From an uncultured Ruminococcus sp. (lineage in GTDB: Bacteria; Bacillota; Clostridia; Oscillospirales; CAG-272), in the NCBI GenBank assembly GCA_902797495.1, contig CADBTH010000124.1:1-15318 (forward strand): a stretch of DNA of 15,318 nt, given 5' to 3'. The position numbers were made by a program, and so were the translations under genes. Shown piece by piece: positions 7,216-14,103 of the stretch (position 1 is the first letter of the stretch; each line of letters begins with the position of its first letter). The notes under the pieces were generated by a model, which was not told the DNA's origin, ran no database searches, and worked only from the letters and a program-made list of their open reading frames with translations.

Positions 7216-7472
7216 TGGAATACACTTACAAAACGAGAGGAACATGCTCTACAAAGATCGATTTTGAGATCAACGACGGTATCGTTTCCGGCGTCAGATT
7301 TACGAACGGATGCAACGGAAACCTTAAGGCGATCTCGAAGCTTGTAGAAGGAATGGAAGCCGAAAAGGTCATTGAGATCCTGGATGGCAACACGTGCGGT
7401 ATGAAACCGACGTCATGCGCCGATCAGCTTGCAAAAGCTTTAACGGAAGCTCTTAAAGCAACAAATAATTAA
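7215..7472 (+). CDS. TSCPD domain protein (TIGR03905 family)
   Basis: This 85-aa protein matches the free-standing TSCPD family. It has four cysteines, in GTCSTKI (Cys11), NGCNGN (Cys33), NTCGMKP (Cys61) and TSCADQ (Cys68); the last motif is a TSCAD variant of the name-giving TSCPD. In larger proteins the same domain forms the C-terminus of adenosylcobalamin-dependent ribonucleotide reductases, where the cysteines suggest metal or nucleic-acid binding. The role of the free-standing form is not established. The start shares one base with the upstream stop (TAATG), and GGAGG (7203-7207) is 7 bases away. It therefore belongs to the same operon as the DUF4097-like gene. The protein is full length. 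Confidence 0.88.
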   Translation: MEYTYKTRGTCSTKIDFEINDGIVSGVRFTNGCNGNLKAISKLVEGMEAEKVIEILDGNTCGMKPTSCADQLAKALTEALKATNN

Positions 7473-7498
7473 GGAGAGGACAACGTCCGCAAGAATCA

Positions 7499-9784
7499 AT
7501 GTTTAATTTCACAGCAAACGAACGAAAATTTGAGATCAGAGTCATTGACAACGGAGTTTTCCGCTTCAGAATGGCAAACGGATGCGACTTTGCCGAGAGT
7601 CTGCTTTCGAGGTACAACATTCTGAAAGAATCGGGAGAGATCGATGCAGATCAAGCGGAAAACGACTCCTCGTTTACCGTAACTTCCAACGGCGTCGGAC
7701 TTATCGTCGACAAATCGACGGGAAGCCTTACTGTCACCGGAACAAAAAAGCCCGTTACTTTCGATTTCGACGGTTACAAGGGCAAGGAGTACACGAACAG
7801 AGGCTTCTCTATCTCCGTGACTCTGACGGACGACGAAAGACTCTTCGGACTCGGCGACGAGAGCCGTACGAGCATCGCGCGCAGAGGAACTTTTTCAAGG
7901 CTTGACATCAGGAATATCGCCTCTTACGGCCCTATCCCTTTTATAATGAGCTCCAATGGCTACGGTATCCTTCTCAACTGCACTTACGCTCACACCTTCG
8001 ATATCGGCAAGAGCGAGAGCGACCGTATGCTGATCGAAGCTCATAAAGGAACGATCGATTTCTATCTGTTCGTATCGACCGAGCATAAGCTGGCGGATAT
8101 CCTCGACCTTCAGGCGAAAGTTTCGGGTAGACCTCTGATGATGCCGAAATCGTTCTACGGATATACGTTCGTTTTGAACGAGCAGACGAACGCAAGAGAG
8201 ATGCTTTGGGACTGCCTGATGTTCAGGCGCGAAGGTATTCCCTGCGACATGGTCGGTCTCGAACCTCAGTGGATGAGCAAGCATTACGACAGAACGATCG
8301 ACAAAAAGTTTGACGACGACAGATTTTATATACCGGGATGGCTCCCTCAGAATCAGAGCGGACCCGAAACGTTCTTCTTTAATCTGAGAAAAATGGGATT
8401 CAAGCTCAGCCTCTGGCTCTGCCAGGACTACGACCTTCTTTATGAAGAAGAACGGCAGGCGGGCGAACTTGCAAAGAAGCTCAACAAAGAATATACGTTC
8501 GAAGGCGCGTCGATCCTCGACGAACATCTCGCCTGCCCCAACTATCAGGACTGGGTAACAAAGAGAGACGAGCCCTGGTTCGAGCACCTCAAGAAATTCG
8601 TTGACAACGGTGCTTCCGCTTTCAAGCTCGACGGTGCTTGGCAGGTCAACGACCATCCCGACAGGATATGGGGCGGAAAGTATTTCGACGACGAAGTACA
8701 CAACCTCTACCCCGTTCTCTACGTAAAGCAGATGATGCAGGGTTTCCGCGATCACACCGACGGAAGAAGAGCTATGATCTACACTCCCTGTATGTACGCG
8801 GGCAGCCATCAGTACTGCGCTTCCTGGGCCGGCGACACCGGCGGCGGATACGATACTGTAGTCGCTATGCTCAACTACGGGCTGTCCGGACACACAAACG
8901 TAACTGCGGATATGGAAGCTACTATTCCGGAAGGCATACACTACGCGTTCTTCATGCCGTGGGTACAGCAGCTCGGATGGAGAAACTGGCAGCAGCCGTG
9001 GTTCATGGGAGAAGAACTCGAGAACATGATCCGCTACTACAGCAGACTTCGTTCCGCCCTCTTCCCGTACATATATTCAATGGCGCATAAAGCGGCTACG
9101 ACTTCAATGCCTATTGCAAGATCCATCTCCCTTATGTATGACGACCCGAAGTACGATTACGTCACGAACTGCTATATGTTCGGCGACAGTTTCCTCGTCG
9201 GCGTATTCGACATGAACGTATCGCTTCCCGAAGGACGCTGGATCGATTTCTTCACGGGTGACTCTTACGAAGGCGGAAAGAACATCGAATACAAAGTACC
9301 CGAGGGACGCGGCGGCGCTCTGTTCGTCAAGTGCGGCAGTATCATCCCGACAATGGAACCCTGCGACTACGTCGAAAAATTCAAAGGCGACAAGTACACA
9401 GTCAACCTCTATCACGGCGAAGACTGCGACTTCGAACTTTACGAAGACGACGGACTCACGTACGATTACCTTGAAGGCGCGTATGCGACGACTAATATGT
9501 CCCTCAGACACGACGGCGACAGGCTTATCTTCAGCCTCGATAAGCGCGAAGGTTCTTATGACGGCAGAAAGCAGCGCGAGGGCGACTCCTACAAGCTCTC
9601 CGATCCCGTTATAAACGGAATGGGCGTCATCCCGTCGTTTACCGTAGTGCTTCAGACGGCTGAGGCAAAGAGAGTGACTCTGTCAGGTAAAGAAGTTCCG
9701 TTCAGAACTGAGAACGGAAAGACATATTTTGAGATCTCATCCGATGAACACAAGGGCGAACTGGAGTACACAATAGAAATTTAA
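7499..9784 (+). CDS. Glycoside hydrolase family 31 (alpha-glycosidase)
   Basis: The 761-aa enzyme has GH31 architecture. An N-terminal beta-sandwich (about 1-190, with RLFGLGDESRTS and NGYGILLNCTYAH) precedes a (beta/alpha)8 barrel (about 200-560) and C-terminal beta domains. The likely nucleophile is Asp378 in FKLDGAW, and the likely acid/base is Asp446 in SWAGDTGGGYD. MPWVQQLGWRNWQQPW and RYYSRLRSALFPYIYSMAH also match the barrel end. There is no signal peptide, so it acts in the cytoplasm, probably on imported oligosaccharides. GH31 enzymes cleave alpha-glucosides, alpha-xylosides, alpha-galactosides or sulfoquinovosides with retention; the specificity here is not readable. The nucleophile context (LDGAWQVNDHPDR) is unlike the classical WxDMNE of alpha-glucosidases. 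The only good ribosome binding site (AAGGAGAGGA, 7471-7480) is 18 bases from ATG 7499, unusually far, and no in-frame alternative start lies closer. Confidence 0.92.
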   Translation: MFNFTANERKFEIRVIDNGVFRFRMANGCDFAESLLSRYNILKESGEIDADQAENDSSFTVTSNGVGLIVDKSTGSLTVTGTKKPVTFDFDGYKGKEYTNRGFSISVTLTDDERLFGLGDESRTSIARRGTFSRLDIRNIASYGPIPFIMSSNGYGILLNCTYAHTFDIGKSESDRMLIEAHKGTIDFYLFVSTEHKLADILDLQAKVSGRPLMMPKSFYGYTFVLNEQTNAREMLWDCLMFRREGIPCDMVGLEPQWMSKHYDRTIDKKFDDDRFYIPGWLPQNQSGPETFFFNLRKMGFKLSLWLCQDYDLLYEEERQAGELAKKLNKEYTFEGASILDEHLACPNYQDWVTKRDEPWFEHLKKFVDNGASAFKLDGAWQVNDHPDRIWGGKYFDDEVHNLYPVLYVKQMMQGFRDHTDGRRAMIYTPCMYAGSHQYCASWAGDTGGGYDTVVAMLNYGLSGHTNVTADMEATIPEGIHYAFFMPWVQQLGWRNWQQPWFMGEELENMIRYYSRLRSALFPYIYSMAHKAATTSMPIARSISLMYDDPKYDYVTNCYMFGDSFLVGVFDMNVSLPEGRWIDFFTGDSYEGGKNIEYKVPEGRGGALFVKCGSIIPTMEPCDYVEKFKGDKYTVNLYHGEDCDFELYEDDGLTYDYLEGAYATTNMSLRHDGDRLIFSLDKREGSYDGRKQREGDSYKLSDPVINGMGVIPSFTVVLQTAEAKRVTLSGKEVPFRTENGKTYFEISSDEHKGELEYTIEI

Positions 9785-9803
9785 TAATAAATAAGGTGTA
9801 AGT

Positions 9804-10277
9804 ATGGAACGGAGTATCAACGAGTATGCCGGCGCCGATAATCGCGCCGAAAACGTAAGACTTTCCGAATCTATATCACTTATAGGTGAGCTTTCTAAAA
9901 AAATCACCGACAAGACCTCTCCTTATTTCCCGAAAAAAGATATATCAAAAGGCGAAAAACTCGTTCTTCAGTGCCTCATCAACAAAGACGGAGTTACGCA
10001 GCTTGATATAGTAAAATTCACAGGATTCAAGCCGCCGACGATCAGTATCATGCTCAAGAAAATGGAGAACGACGGACTGATCACGAGAAGGCCTGACGAA
10101 TACGACCTCAGAGCGATGAGAGTCTTTATAACAGACAAAGGCCGCGCGGAATATTGCAACGCCGTAAAAGTCGTGAAAATGATCGAAACGAAGCTATTGA
10201 ACGGAATATCAGAGGAAGAGATCGACGTTATGGTGAAAACGCTTAAAAAGATCAAATTCAATATCGAACAGTTCTGA
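9804..10277 (+). CDS. MarR-family transcriptional regulator
   Basis: The 157-aa protein has a MarR winged helix-turn-helix. A helix precedes ISKGEKLVLQCLINKDGVTQLDIVK (about 48-71), the recognition helix is in KPPTISIMLKKMENDGLITRR (76-96), and the wing runs through the DLRAMRVFITDKG segment (101-113). Helices at both ends would form the dimer interface. It should be a cytoplasmic dimeric DNA-binding repressor or activator responding to a small ligand. It starts 19 bases after the GH31 stop, with AAGGTG a few bases upstream, and is the last gene of the five-gene run. Feedback control of this operon is a reasonable guess, but I did not find a clear palindromic operator. The effector is unknown. 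Confidence 0.87.
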   Translation: MERSINEYAGADNRAENVRLSESISLIGELSKKITDKTSPYFPKKDISKGEKLVLQCLINKDGVTQLDIVKFTGFKPPTISIMLKKMENDGLITRRPDEYDLRAMRVFITDKGRAEYCNAVKVVKMIETKLLNGISEEEIDVMVKTLKKIKFNIEQF

Positions 10278-10284
10278 CTTGAAA

Positions 10285-10317
10285 CTGCCCCCGGACGCAT
10301 AAAAGCGCCGGGGGCAG
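10285..10317. terminator. GC-rich hairpin between convergent genes
   Basis: CTGCCCCCGG (10285-10294) pairs with CCGGGGGCAG (10308-10317). The inner CGC/GCG extends the stem past one bulged A, leaving an ATAAAA loop. It lies 8 bases from each of the marR-type and cysteine desulfurase stops. Neither strand has a real T run after the stem, so classical intrinsic termination is uncertain. It may act as a bidirectional barrier or 3'-end stabiliser. Confidence 0.6.
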
Positions 10318-10324
10318 ATCTATA

Positions 10325-11461
10325 TCATTTCAGAATATAGTATAACGCGTCGAGCATTTTTCTCACTTCGTCTCTGTAGTTGAATATCCCGAAGCTGACC
10401 CTTACGGCGCCTGAGTTTCCCGTTCCGAGCGTTCTGTGCGCAAGAGGAGCACAGTGAAAGCCGGACCGGACGCATATACCGCGAGCGTCAAGTTCTCTGC
10501 CGACGGAGACGGGGTCGATGCCTTTGACGTTGAAAAGAACTATACCGCAATTCTTCATCGGGCAATAGACTTCAAACCGTCTGTCGGACAGTAAAGCGTC
10601 AACAGTCATTGAAGTCATCTCGCGCTCATGCTCGGATATATTACCGTACCCGATATTACGAACGAATTTGATACCTTGCATCAGTCCCGCTAAAGCGGGA
10701 GTAGCGCACGTTCCGGCTTCATAACGGTCGGGGTACGACTCGGGCATCAGCGGATTCAGAGAATCCGAACCCGATCCTCCTTCAATCAAAGTCGGTGCGT
10801 TTTCGGAAAAGGCGTCGGAAAGCAGGATTCCTCCCGCCCCTTGCGGTCCGTAAAGCCCTTTGTGAGCGGGAAAACACAGCGCGTCAATATTCATCCTCTT
10901 AACGTCGATCTCGCGTATGCCGGCGTACTGCGCCGCGTCTGCTATAAAAACGATAAGGTTTTTCCTGCAAAGCTTTCCTATCTCTTCAACCGGCATCGTT
11001 ACGCCGCATATATTCGACGCGATCTGACATATCAGGACTTTAGTATTGAACTTGATCTTTCTTTTTACGTCATTAATTATCTTTTCGCGGTCTCCCGAAT
11101 AAGTACCGAAGACGTCGTAATCCGCGATCCCTTCAGCCTTAAGCTTTTCGACCTGTCTGTAAACGCTGTTGTGTTCGAGATCCGATATCAGAACGCGGCA
11201 ACCTTTTGACACCGCCGCTTTCAGCGAAATATTCAGCGCGTAAGTCGTATTTAGCGTAAATATGCAGCGATCGGGGGAATATCCGTTAAACAGAGCGCAT
11301 ACGCTCTCCCTTGCGGAATAAACGGCCTCAGACGCTCTCATAGAGAGGGCGTGCGAACCTCTTCCCGGATTTCCGCAGTATTCCGCGAGACACTTCGATA
11401 CTTCCGAAACAACAGATTCGGGTTTCGGGAACGTCGTCGCGGCGTTATCGAAATAAATCAT
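10325..11461 (-). CDS. Cysteine desulfurase family protein (class V aminotransferase)
   Basis: The 378-aa enzyme is a fold-type I PLP protein of the NifS/SufS superfamily. It begins with YFDNAATTFPKP and has a conserved His97 (DLEHNS), Asp174 (IADAAQ), PLP lysine Lys201 in FPAHKGLYGPQG, and the persulfide loop VRSGFHCAPLAH with Cys337. Enzymes of this type take sulfur from cysteine to give alanine and an enzyme persulfide; some also act on selenocysteine. It matches the EF2568-like subfamily (TIGR01977) rather than IscS, and no iscU or sufB lies nearby. ATG 11461-11459 overlaps the stop of the upstream DUF3343 gene by ATGA, with GGAGAAG about 10 bases upstream inside that gene. This overlap suggests the small protein is its sulfur acceptor. 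Length and active-site residues look complete. Confidence 0.92.
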   Translation of the reverse strand: MIYFDNAATTFPKPESVVSEVSKCLAEYCGNPGRGSHALSMRASEAVYSARESVCALFNGYSPDRCIFTLNTTYALNISLKAAVSKGCRVLISDLEHNSVYRQVEKLKAEGIADYDVFGTYSGDREKIINDVKRKIKFNTKVLICQIASNICGVTMPVEEIGKLCRKNLIVFIADAAQYAGIREIDVKRMNIDALCFPAHKGLYGPQGAGGILLSDAFSENAPTLIEGGSGSDSLNPLMPESYPDRYEAGTCATPALAGLMQGIKFVRNIGYGNISEHEREMTSMTVDALLSDRRFEVYCPMKNCGIVLFNVKGIDPVSVGRELDARGICVRSGFHCAPLAHRTLGTGNSGAVRVSFGIFNYRDEVRKMLDALYYILK

Positions 11462-11673
11462 TTTCCGAATACTTCTCCGAACTGTACTCTTTTCTTCGTC
11501 AGAACCGATACTGCGTCGTCAGCGTCGTAACAAGACAGTTGAACTCCGTACGAGCAGCCGCGCTTCGTGAGATTCGGATCAATGTTTACCGCCTGAGAAT
11601 CGATCCCCGCCGACTTAAGAACAGATACCGCACGTAAAGCCGCGGTAAGAGTTTTAAATGAAATCAAACACAT
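11458..11673 (-). CDS. DUF3343 putative Se/S carrier-like protein
   Basis: This 71-aa protein fits DUF3343 (PF11823, putative Se/S carrier-like). It has a ferredoxin-like beta-alpha-beta pattern with FKTLTAALRAVSVLKSAGID, then NIDPNLTKRGCSYGVQLSCYD, the conserved R-GCSYG segment carrying the likely reactive cysteine, and a second cysteine seven residues later. Related modules occur beside YedF/TusA-type sulfur-transfer proteins. The start ATG 11673-11671 has GGAAGG 5 bases upstream on the minus strand. The gene overlaps the downstream cysteine desulfurase by four bases, so the two are translated together. Accepting a persulfide from Cys337 of that enzyme is an inference. No selenophosphate synthetase or selenocysteine gene is visible nearby, so selenium use is not supported here. 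Confidence 0.85.
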   Translation of the reverse strand: MCLISFKTLTAALRAVSVLKSAGIDSQAVNIDPNLTKRGCSYGVQLSCYDADDAVSVLTKKRVQFGEVFGK

Positions 11674-11712
11674 TTTAACCTTCCACGCTTTGCAGTGACA
11701 CAGACATTATTA

Positions 11713-12312
11713 TTATATGCCGCGGTATTGCGCTTGTTTCAGCGCTTTATACTCGTCGGAGCTTATTCTGTATCTCAGCGCATCGACGAGTCTGTTCTGT
11801 TTTACGACAGTTTTGATCTCTTCTTTTTCAAATGAAAGACCGCACTTCTCCATCACCCGACGGCTCGCTGTATTCCCGGTCATACATCTTGCCCAAACGC
11901 TTGACGCGCCAAGCGTCTCAAACGCGAATCCTATGACGAGCGAGGCAGCTTCCGCAGCCAAAGCATATCCGTGATATCTCGGATTCAGCACGTACCCGAT
12001 CTCACACGAGTCTTCATAATAATCAAAAGACGTGAAACCGCAGGTGCCGATCATTTTACCGTTGCATCTGAGTTCGAGCGCCCAGTCGTAATACTTTCCG
12101 TTCCTATAAGCGTCCAGTATGTTTTTTATCTGTTTCTTAGTAAAATCTATATTTTTGTGAGGCTCCCACGTCAGATATTTCGTCACTTCACAGTCGCAGC
12201 TGTATTCGTACATATCGTTTGCGTCGCTAAGTCTCAGCGGTCTCAAAACGAGTCTTTCCGTGAGCAATACCGGAGGAGAGCGGAAAATGCTTCTGATCTG
12301 ATTTATGTCCAT
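11713..12312 (-). CDS. GNAT acetyltransferase, RimJ/RimL type
   Basis: The 199-aa protein shows the RimJ/RimL pattern: LLTERLVLRPLRLSDANDMYEY at the N-terminus, then a KMIGTCGFTSFD strand and IGYVLNPRYHGYALAAEA. This last stretch is the acetyl-CoA binding loop (R-x-x-G-x-A), and ARCMTGNTASRRVMEKCGLSFE closes the fold. Such enzymes move an acetyl group from acetyl-CoA to an amino group of a protein N-terminus or a small molecule. The substrate is unknown. The start ATG 12312-12310 has AAGGAG (complement of 12322-12327) at good spacing. It is the first gene of the minus-strand group and lies 39 bases before the DUF3343 gene, so it may be co-transcribed with the sulfur genes. No functional link to them is evident. 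Confidence 0.88.
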   Translation of the reverse strand: MDINQIRSIFRSPPVLLTERLVLRPLRLSDANDMYEYSCDCEVTKYLTWEPHKNIDFTKKQIKNILDAYRNGKYYDWALELRCNGKMIGTCGFTSFDYYEDSCEIGYVLNPRYHGYALAAEAASLVIGFAFETLGASSVWARCMTGNTASRRVMEKCGLSFEKEEIKTVVKQNRLVDALRYRISSDEYKALKQAQYRGI

Positions 12313-12334
12313 TTCAATCGTCTCCTTTTATACT

Positions 12335-12363
12335 ATTTTATCATCAGGATCACAATATTTCAA
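12335..12363 (-). promoter_or_regulatory. Sigma-A-like promoter candidate for the GNAT gene
   Basis: On the minus strand TTGAAA (12363-12358) and TAAAAT (12340-12335) are separated by exactly 17 bases. Transcription would start near 12328, right at the ribosome binding site, giving a leader of only about 16 bases. That short leader lowers confidence. Confidence 0.45.
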
Positions 12364-12391
12364 CGAATGAGCCAATATTTTTTTCTTATTC

Positions 12392-12420
12392 TTGATTAAA
12401 TAATAATTTTATGGTATTAT
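12392..12420 (+). promoter_or_regulatory. Sigma-A-like promoter candidate for the SpoIIM-like gene
   Basis: TTGATT (12392-12397) and TATTAT (12415-12420) are 17 bases apart in a strongly AT-rich divergent intergenic region. Transcription from about 12427 would give a leader of roughly 58 bases, which contains the hairpin at 12443-12480. Confidence 0.5.
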
Positions 12421-12442
12421 ATATACAAGTTATAAAATGACC

Positions 12443-12480
12443 TCTCTCCGAATACTGTATAGTAAAAAGTACGGGAGAGA
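12443..12480 (+). promoter_or_regulatory. Leader hairpin overlapping a ribosome binding site
   Basis: TCTCTCC (12443-12449) is the exact complement of GGAGAGA (12474-12480), which contains the GGAG ribosome binding site (12474-12477) used for ATG 12485. A smaller inner stem TACT-GTAT-AGTA lies in the loop. Folding would hide the ribosome binding site. The stem is only 7 bp with a 24-base loop, so it may be incidental. Confidence 0.35.
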
Positions 12481-12484
12481 TCGA

Positions 12485-12985
12485 ATGAAATCTGATATAA
12501 AGAGATCAGTGCTGATCATAATTATTATCCTCTGCGGCTTCGCGGCGGGTGTCGTTCTTTCGGACGGCGGCGGGGCGCTTACTTATAATGACCGAACTAT
12601 GAAACCAAGTGCCGATTTGCTCTTTAAAGAAGTTCCGCTTTACTGCGGAAGCGCATTTATCGAGGCGTCACTGATATTTATATCGGGATTCACGATATGT
12701 CCTCTTGCGCTAAGTATACCCATCTTTGCACTGAGAGGATTTGCGCTCGGGAATGCCGTCTCATATATCAGCTTTTCAGATCACACATCGATCGTATTCT
12801 TTATATCTTACACGCTGATAACGCTCATATTCATCCCCCTTTATCTTCGCGCGGAAAAAATGAGATACGCCGAAAAGGGAAAAAGGATAAAAAGCGCGCT
12901 CTCTTATTCTTTAAGTTTTCTGATGGTGAGCGGCGCGGCGATCATATTAAAAACTCTGCCCTCCATTATAGGAGGCCGTATATAA
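12485..12985 (+). CDS. Small integral membrane protein, possibly SpoIIM-like
   Basis: The 166-aa protein has hydrophobic segments at about 8-25, 59-82, 86-97, 100-121 and 136-157, with a basic loop at 122-137. The FISGFTICPLALSIPIFALRGFALGN stretch (65-90) resembles the hydrophobic core of the SpoIIM family, whose members have a similar KGF-x-x-G motif; the resemblance is by eye and weak. I chose ATG 12485 over the in-frame ATG 12437. GGAG (12474-12477) is 7 bases upstream of it, the earlier ATG has no ribosome binding site, and the extra 16 residues look non-coding. SpoIIM acts in engulfment during sporulation, but family members also occur in non-sporulating cells. It precedes a DUF624-like membrane gene by 14 bases and is probably co-transcribed with it. 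Confidence 0.6.
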   Translation: MKSDIKRSVLIIIIILCGFAAGVVLSDGGGALTYNDRTMKPSADLLFKEVPLYCGSAFIEASLIFISGFTICPLALSIPIFALRGFALGNAVSYISFSDHTSIVFFISYTLITLIFIPLYLRAEKMRYAEKGKRIKSALSYSLSFLMVSGAAIILKTLPSIIGGRI

Positions 12986-12999
12986 TAAAGGATTTCAAA

Positions 13000-13983
13000 A
13001 TGAACGACGACAGAAAAAAGTTCTCCTTGTTCAACTTCATGAACCGTGACGGTAAAGGAGTTGAAAAAGGAAGCGAACTGAATGTTCTTGAAAAACCGGG
13101 AATAGTAAATTTCTTCATACTTGCCTGGAGAAATATCGGCAAGCTTGCATCGATCAATCTTTTCTACGTATTCGGAAATTTCCCCATTTTCTTCGCGATC
13201 TTTGCGATGACGGGATACACGTCCGTACAGACGGTCTCCCCCGGCGTCGGTCTCTACTCGGCGCTCAAAGGAACTCTGTATTACGTTCCGAACGGCTCTT
13301 CCGCTCTCAACTCGCCGGTCATAGCGTCTCTGAACGGAATATTCGGTAAACAGGCAGTCTCACAAGTGCCGACCACGTTCACGTATATACTCTACGGATT
13401 GACTCTTCTCGTCATTTTCACGTCCGGTATCGTGAACACAGGATGCGCATATCTGTTGAGGAATATGATCAGAGGCGAGCATATTTTCGTATGGAGCGAT
13501 TTCTGGTACGCAGTTAAAAAGAATATCAGACAAGCCTTGATATTCGGAGTGATTGACGTTATCATTTCAGTGCTCCTCGTATACGACCTATTCTGGTTCA
13601 ACACGAACGCCGCAGTCGCTCCGATAATGAGGATATTCTCATTCGTCGGTATCGCGATGATTGTCATCTACTTCTTTATGCGGATGTACATTTATCCTAT
13701 GCTCATCACTTTCGATCTCTCGATCTTCAAGATGTTTAAAAACGCTGTCCTCTTTGCGATTCTCGGTATCAAGCGAAATCTGATGTGCCTGCTCGGTACC
13801 GCGCTCGTAGTAGTTCTCAATCTTGCCATATATTTCACGTTCATGCCTCTCGGCACCGCGCTTCCTTTCGTGATCACGGTTGCCCTCATTAATTATATCA
13901 GTATGTACTGCGCTTATCCGGTCATCAAGAAATACATGATAGACCCGTATTATACAGAGGTGCAGAACAAGAGAAAGCAATAA
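13000..13983 (+). CDS. DUF624/YesL-like integral membrane protein
   Basis: The 327-aa protein has about six membrane segments (roughly 49-71, 126-146, 178-199, 211-232, 262-282, 286-306). The pattern FFILAWRNIGKLASINLFYVFGNFP (38-62), then SGIVNTGCAYLLRNMIRGEHIFVWSDFWYAVKKNIRQA (142-179), matches the DUF624/YesL family of Firmicutes. These proteins often sit beside carbohydrate transport genes but have no settled function. The N-terminal 35 residues are charged and cytoplasmic. A longer open frame starts at 12697, but that part overlaps the upstream gene in another frame and is not coding. ATG 13000, 14 bases after the upstream stop with AAAGGA before it, is the real start. No sugar transporter lies in the window, so the usual context is missing. 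Confidence 0.78.
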   Translation: MNDDRKKFSLFNFMNRDGKGVEKGSELNVLEKPGIVNFFILAWRNIGKLASINLFYVFGNFPIFFAIFAMTGYTSVQTVSPGVGLYSALKGTLYYVPNGSSALNSPVIASLNGIFGKQAVSQVPTTFTYILYGLTLLVIFTSGIVNTGCAYLLRNMIRGEHIFVWSDFWYAVKKNIRQALIFGVIDVIISVLLVYDLFWFNTNAAVAPIMRIFSFVGIAMIVIYFFMRMYIYPMLITFDLSIFKMFKNAVLFAILGIKRNLMCLLGTALVVVLNLAIYFTFMPLGTALPFVITVALINYISMYCAYPVIKKYMIDPYYTEVQNKRKQ

Positions 13984-13996
13984 TTAATATAAACGG

Positions 13997-14024
13997 TGCG
14001 CTCCGGAAACGGGGCGCATTTTTT
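13997..14024 (+). terminator. Intrinsic terminator with GAAA tetraloop
   Basis: TGCGCTCCG (13997-14005) pairs with CGGGGCGCA (14010-14018), with one G-U wobble, around a GAAA tetraloop. Six T follow at once (14019-14024). It lies 13 bases after the stop of the DUF624-like gene and is the strongest terminator in the window. Confidence 0.93.
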
Positions 14025-14103
14025 GTGTCATTTTGTCGTACCATGAATACCATATTAGAGAAGAAACATCTTCATAATTGTAAAACACAGGAGGACGATA
14101 ACA

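Noticed and set aside
7895..8941. Long 348-codon open frame on the minus strand inside the GH31 gene
   Set aside because: It lies wholly antisense to a gene with clear GH31 motifs and has no recognisable family or ribosome binding site; it is a codon-usage shadow.
11458..11673. Selenium metabolism locus
   Set aside because: DUF3343 is described as a putative Se/S carrier, but no selD, selA, selB, tRNA-Sec or in-frame TGA selenocysteine context is seen; sulfur is the simpler reading.
11674..11712. Possible small RNA or terminator between the GNAT and DUF3343 genes
   Set aside because: The 39-base gap has no stable stem or T run; it only supplies the downstream ribosome binding site.
12437..12484. 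ATG 12437 as start of the SpoIIM-like gene
   Set aside because: It has no ribosome binding site, and the added residues include the leader hairpin region; ATG 12485 is better supported.
12697..12999. Extended N-terminus of the DUF624-like gene
   Set aside because: The extra 101 codons overlap the upstream membrane gene in another frame and read as basic low-complexity sequence; ATG 13000 has proper spacing and a ribosome binding site.
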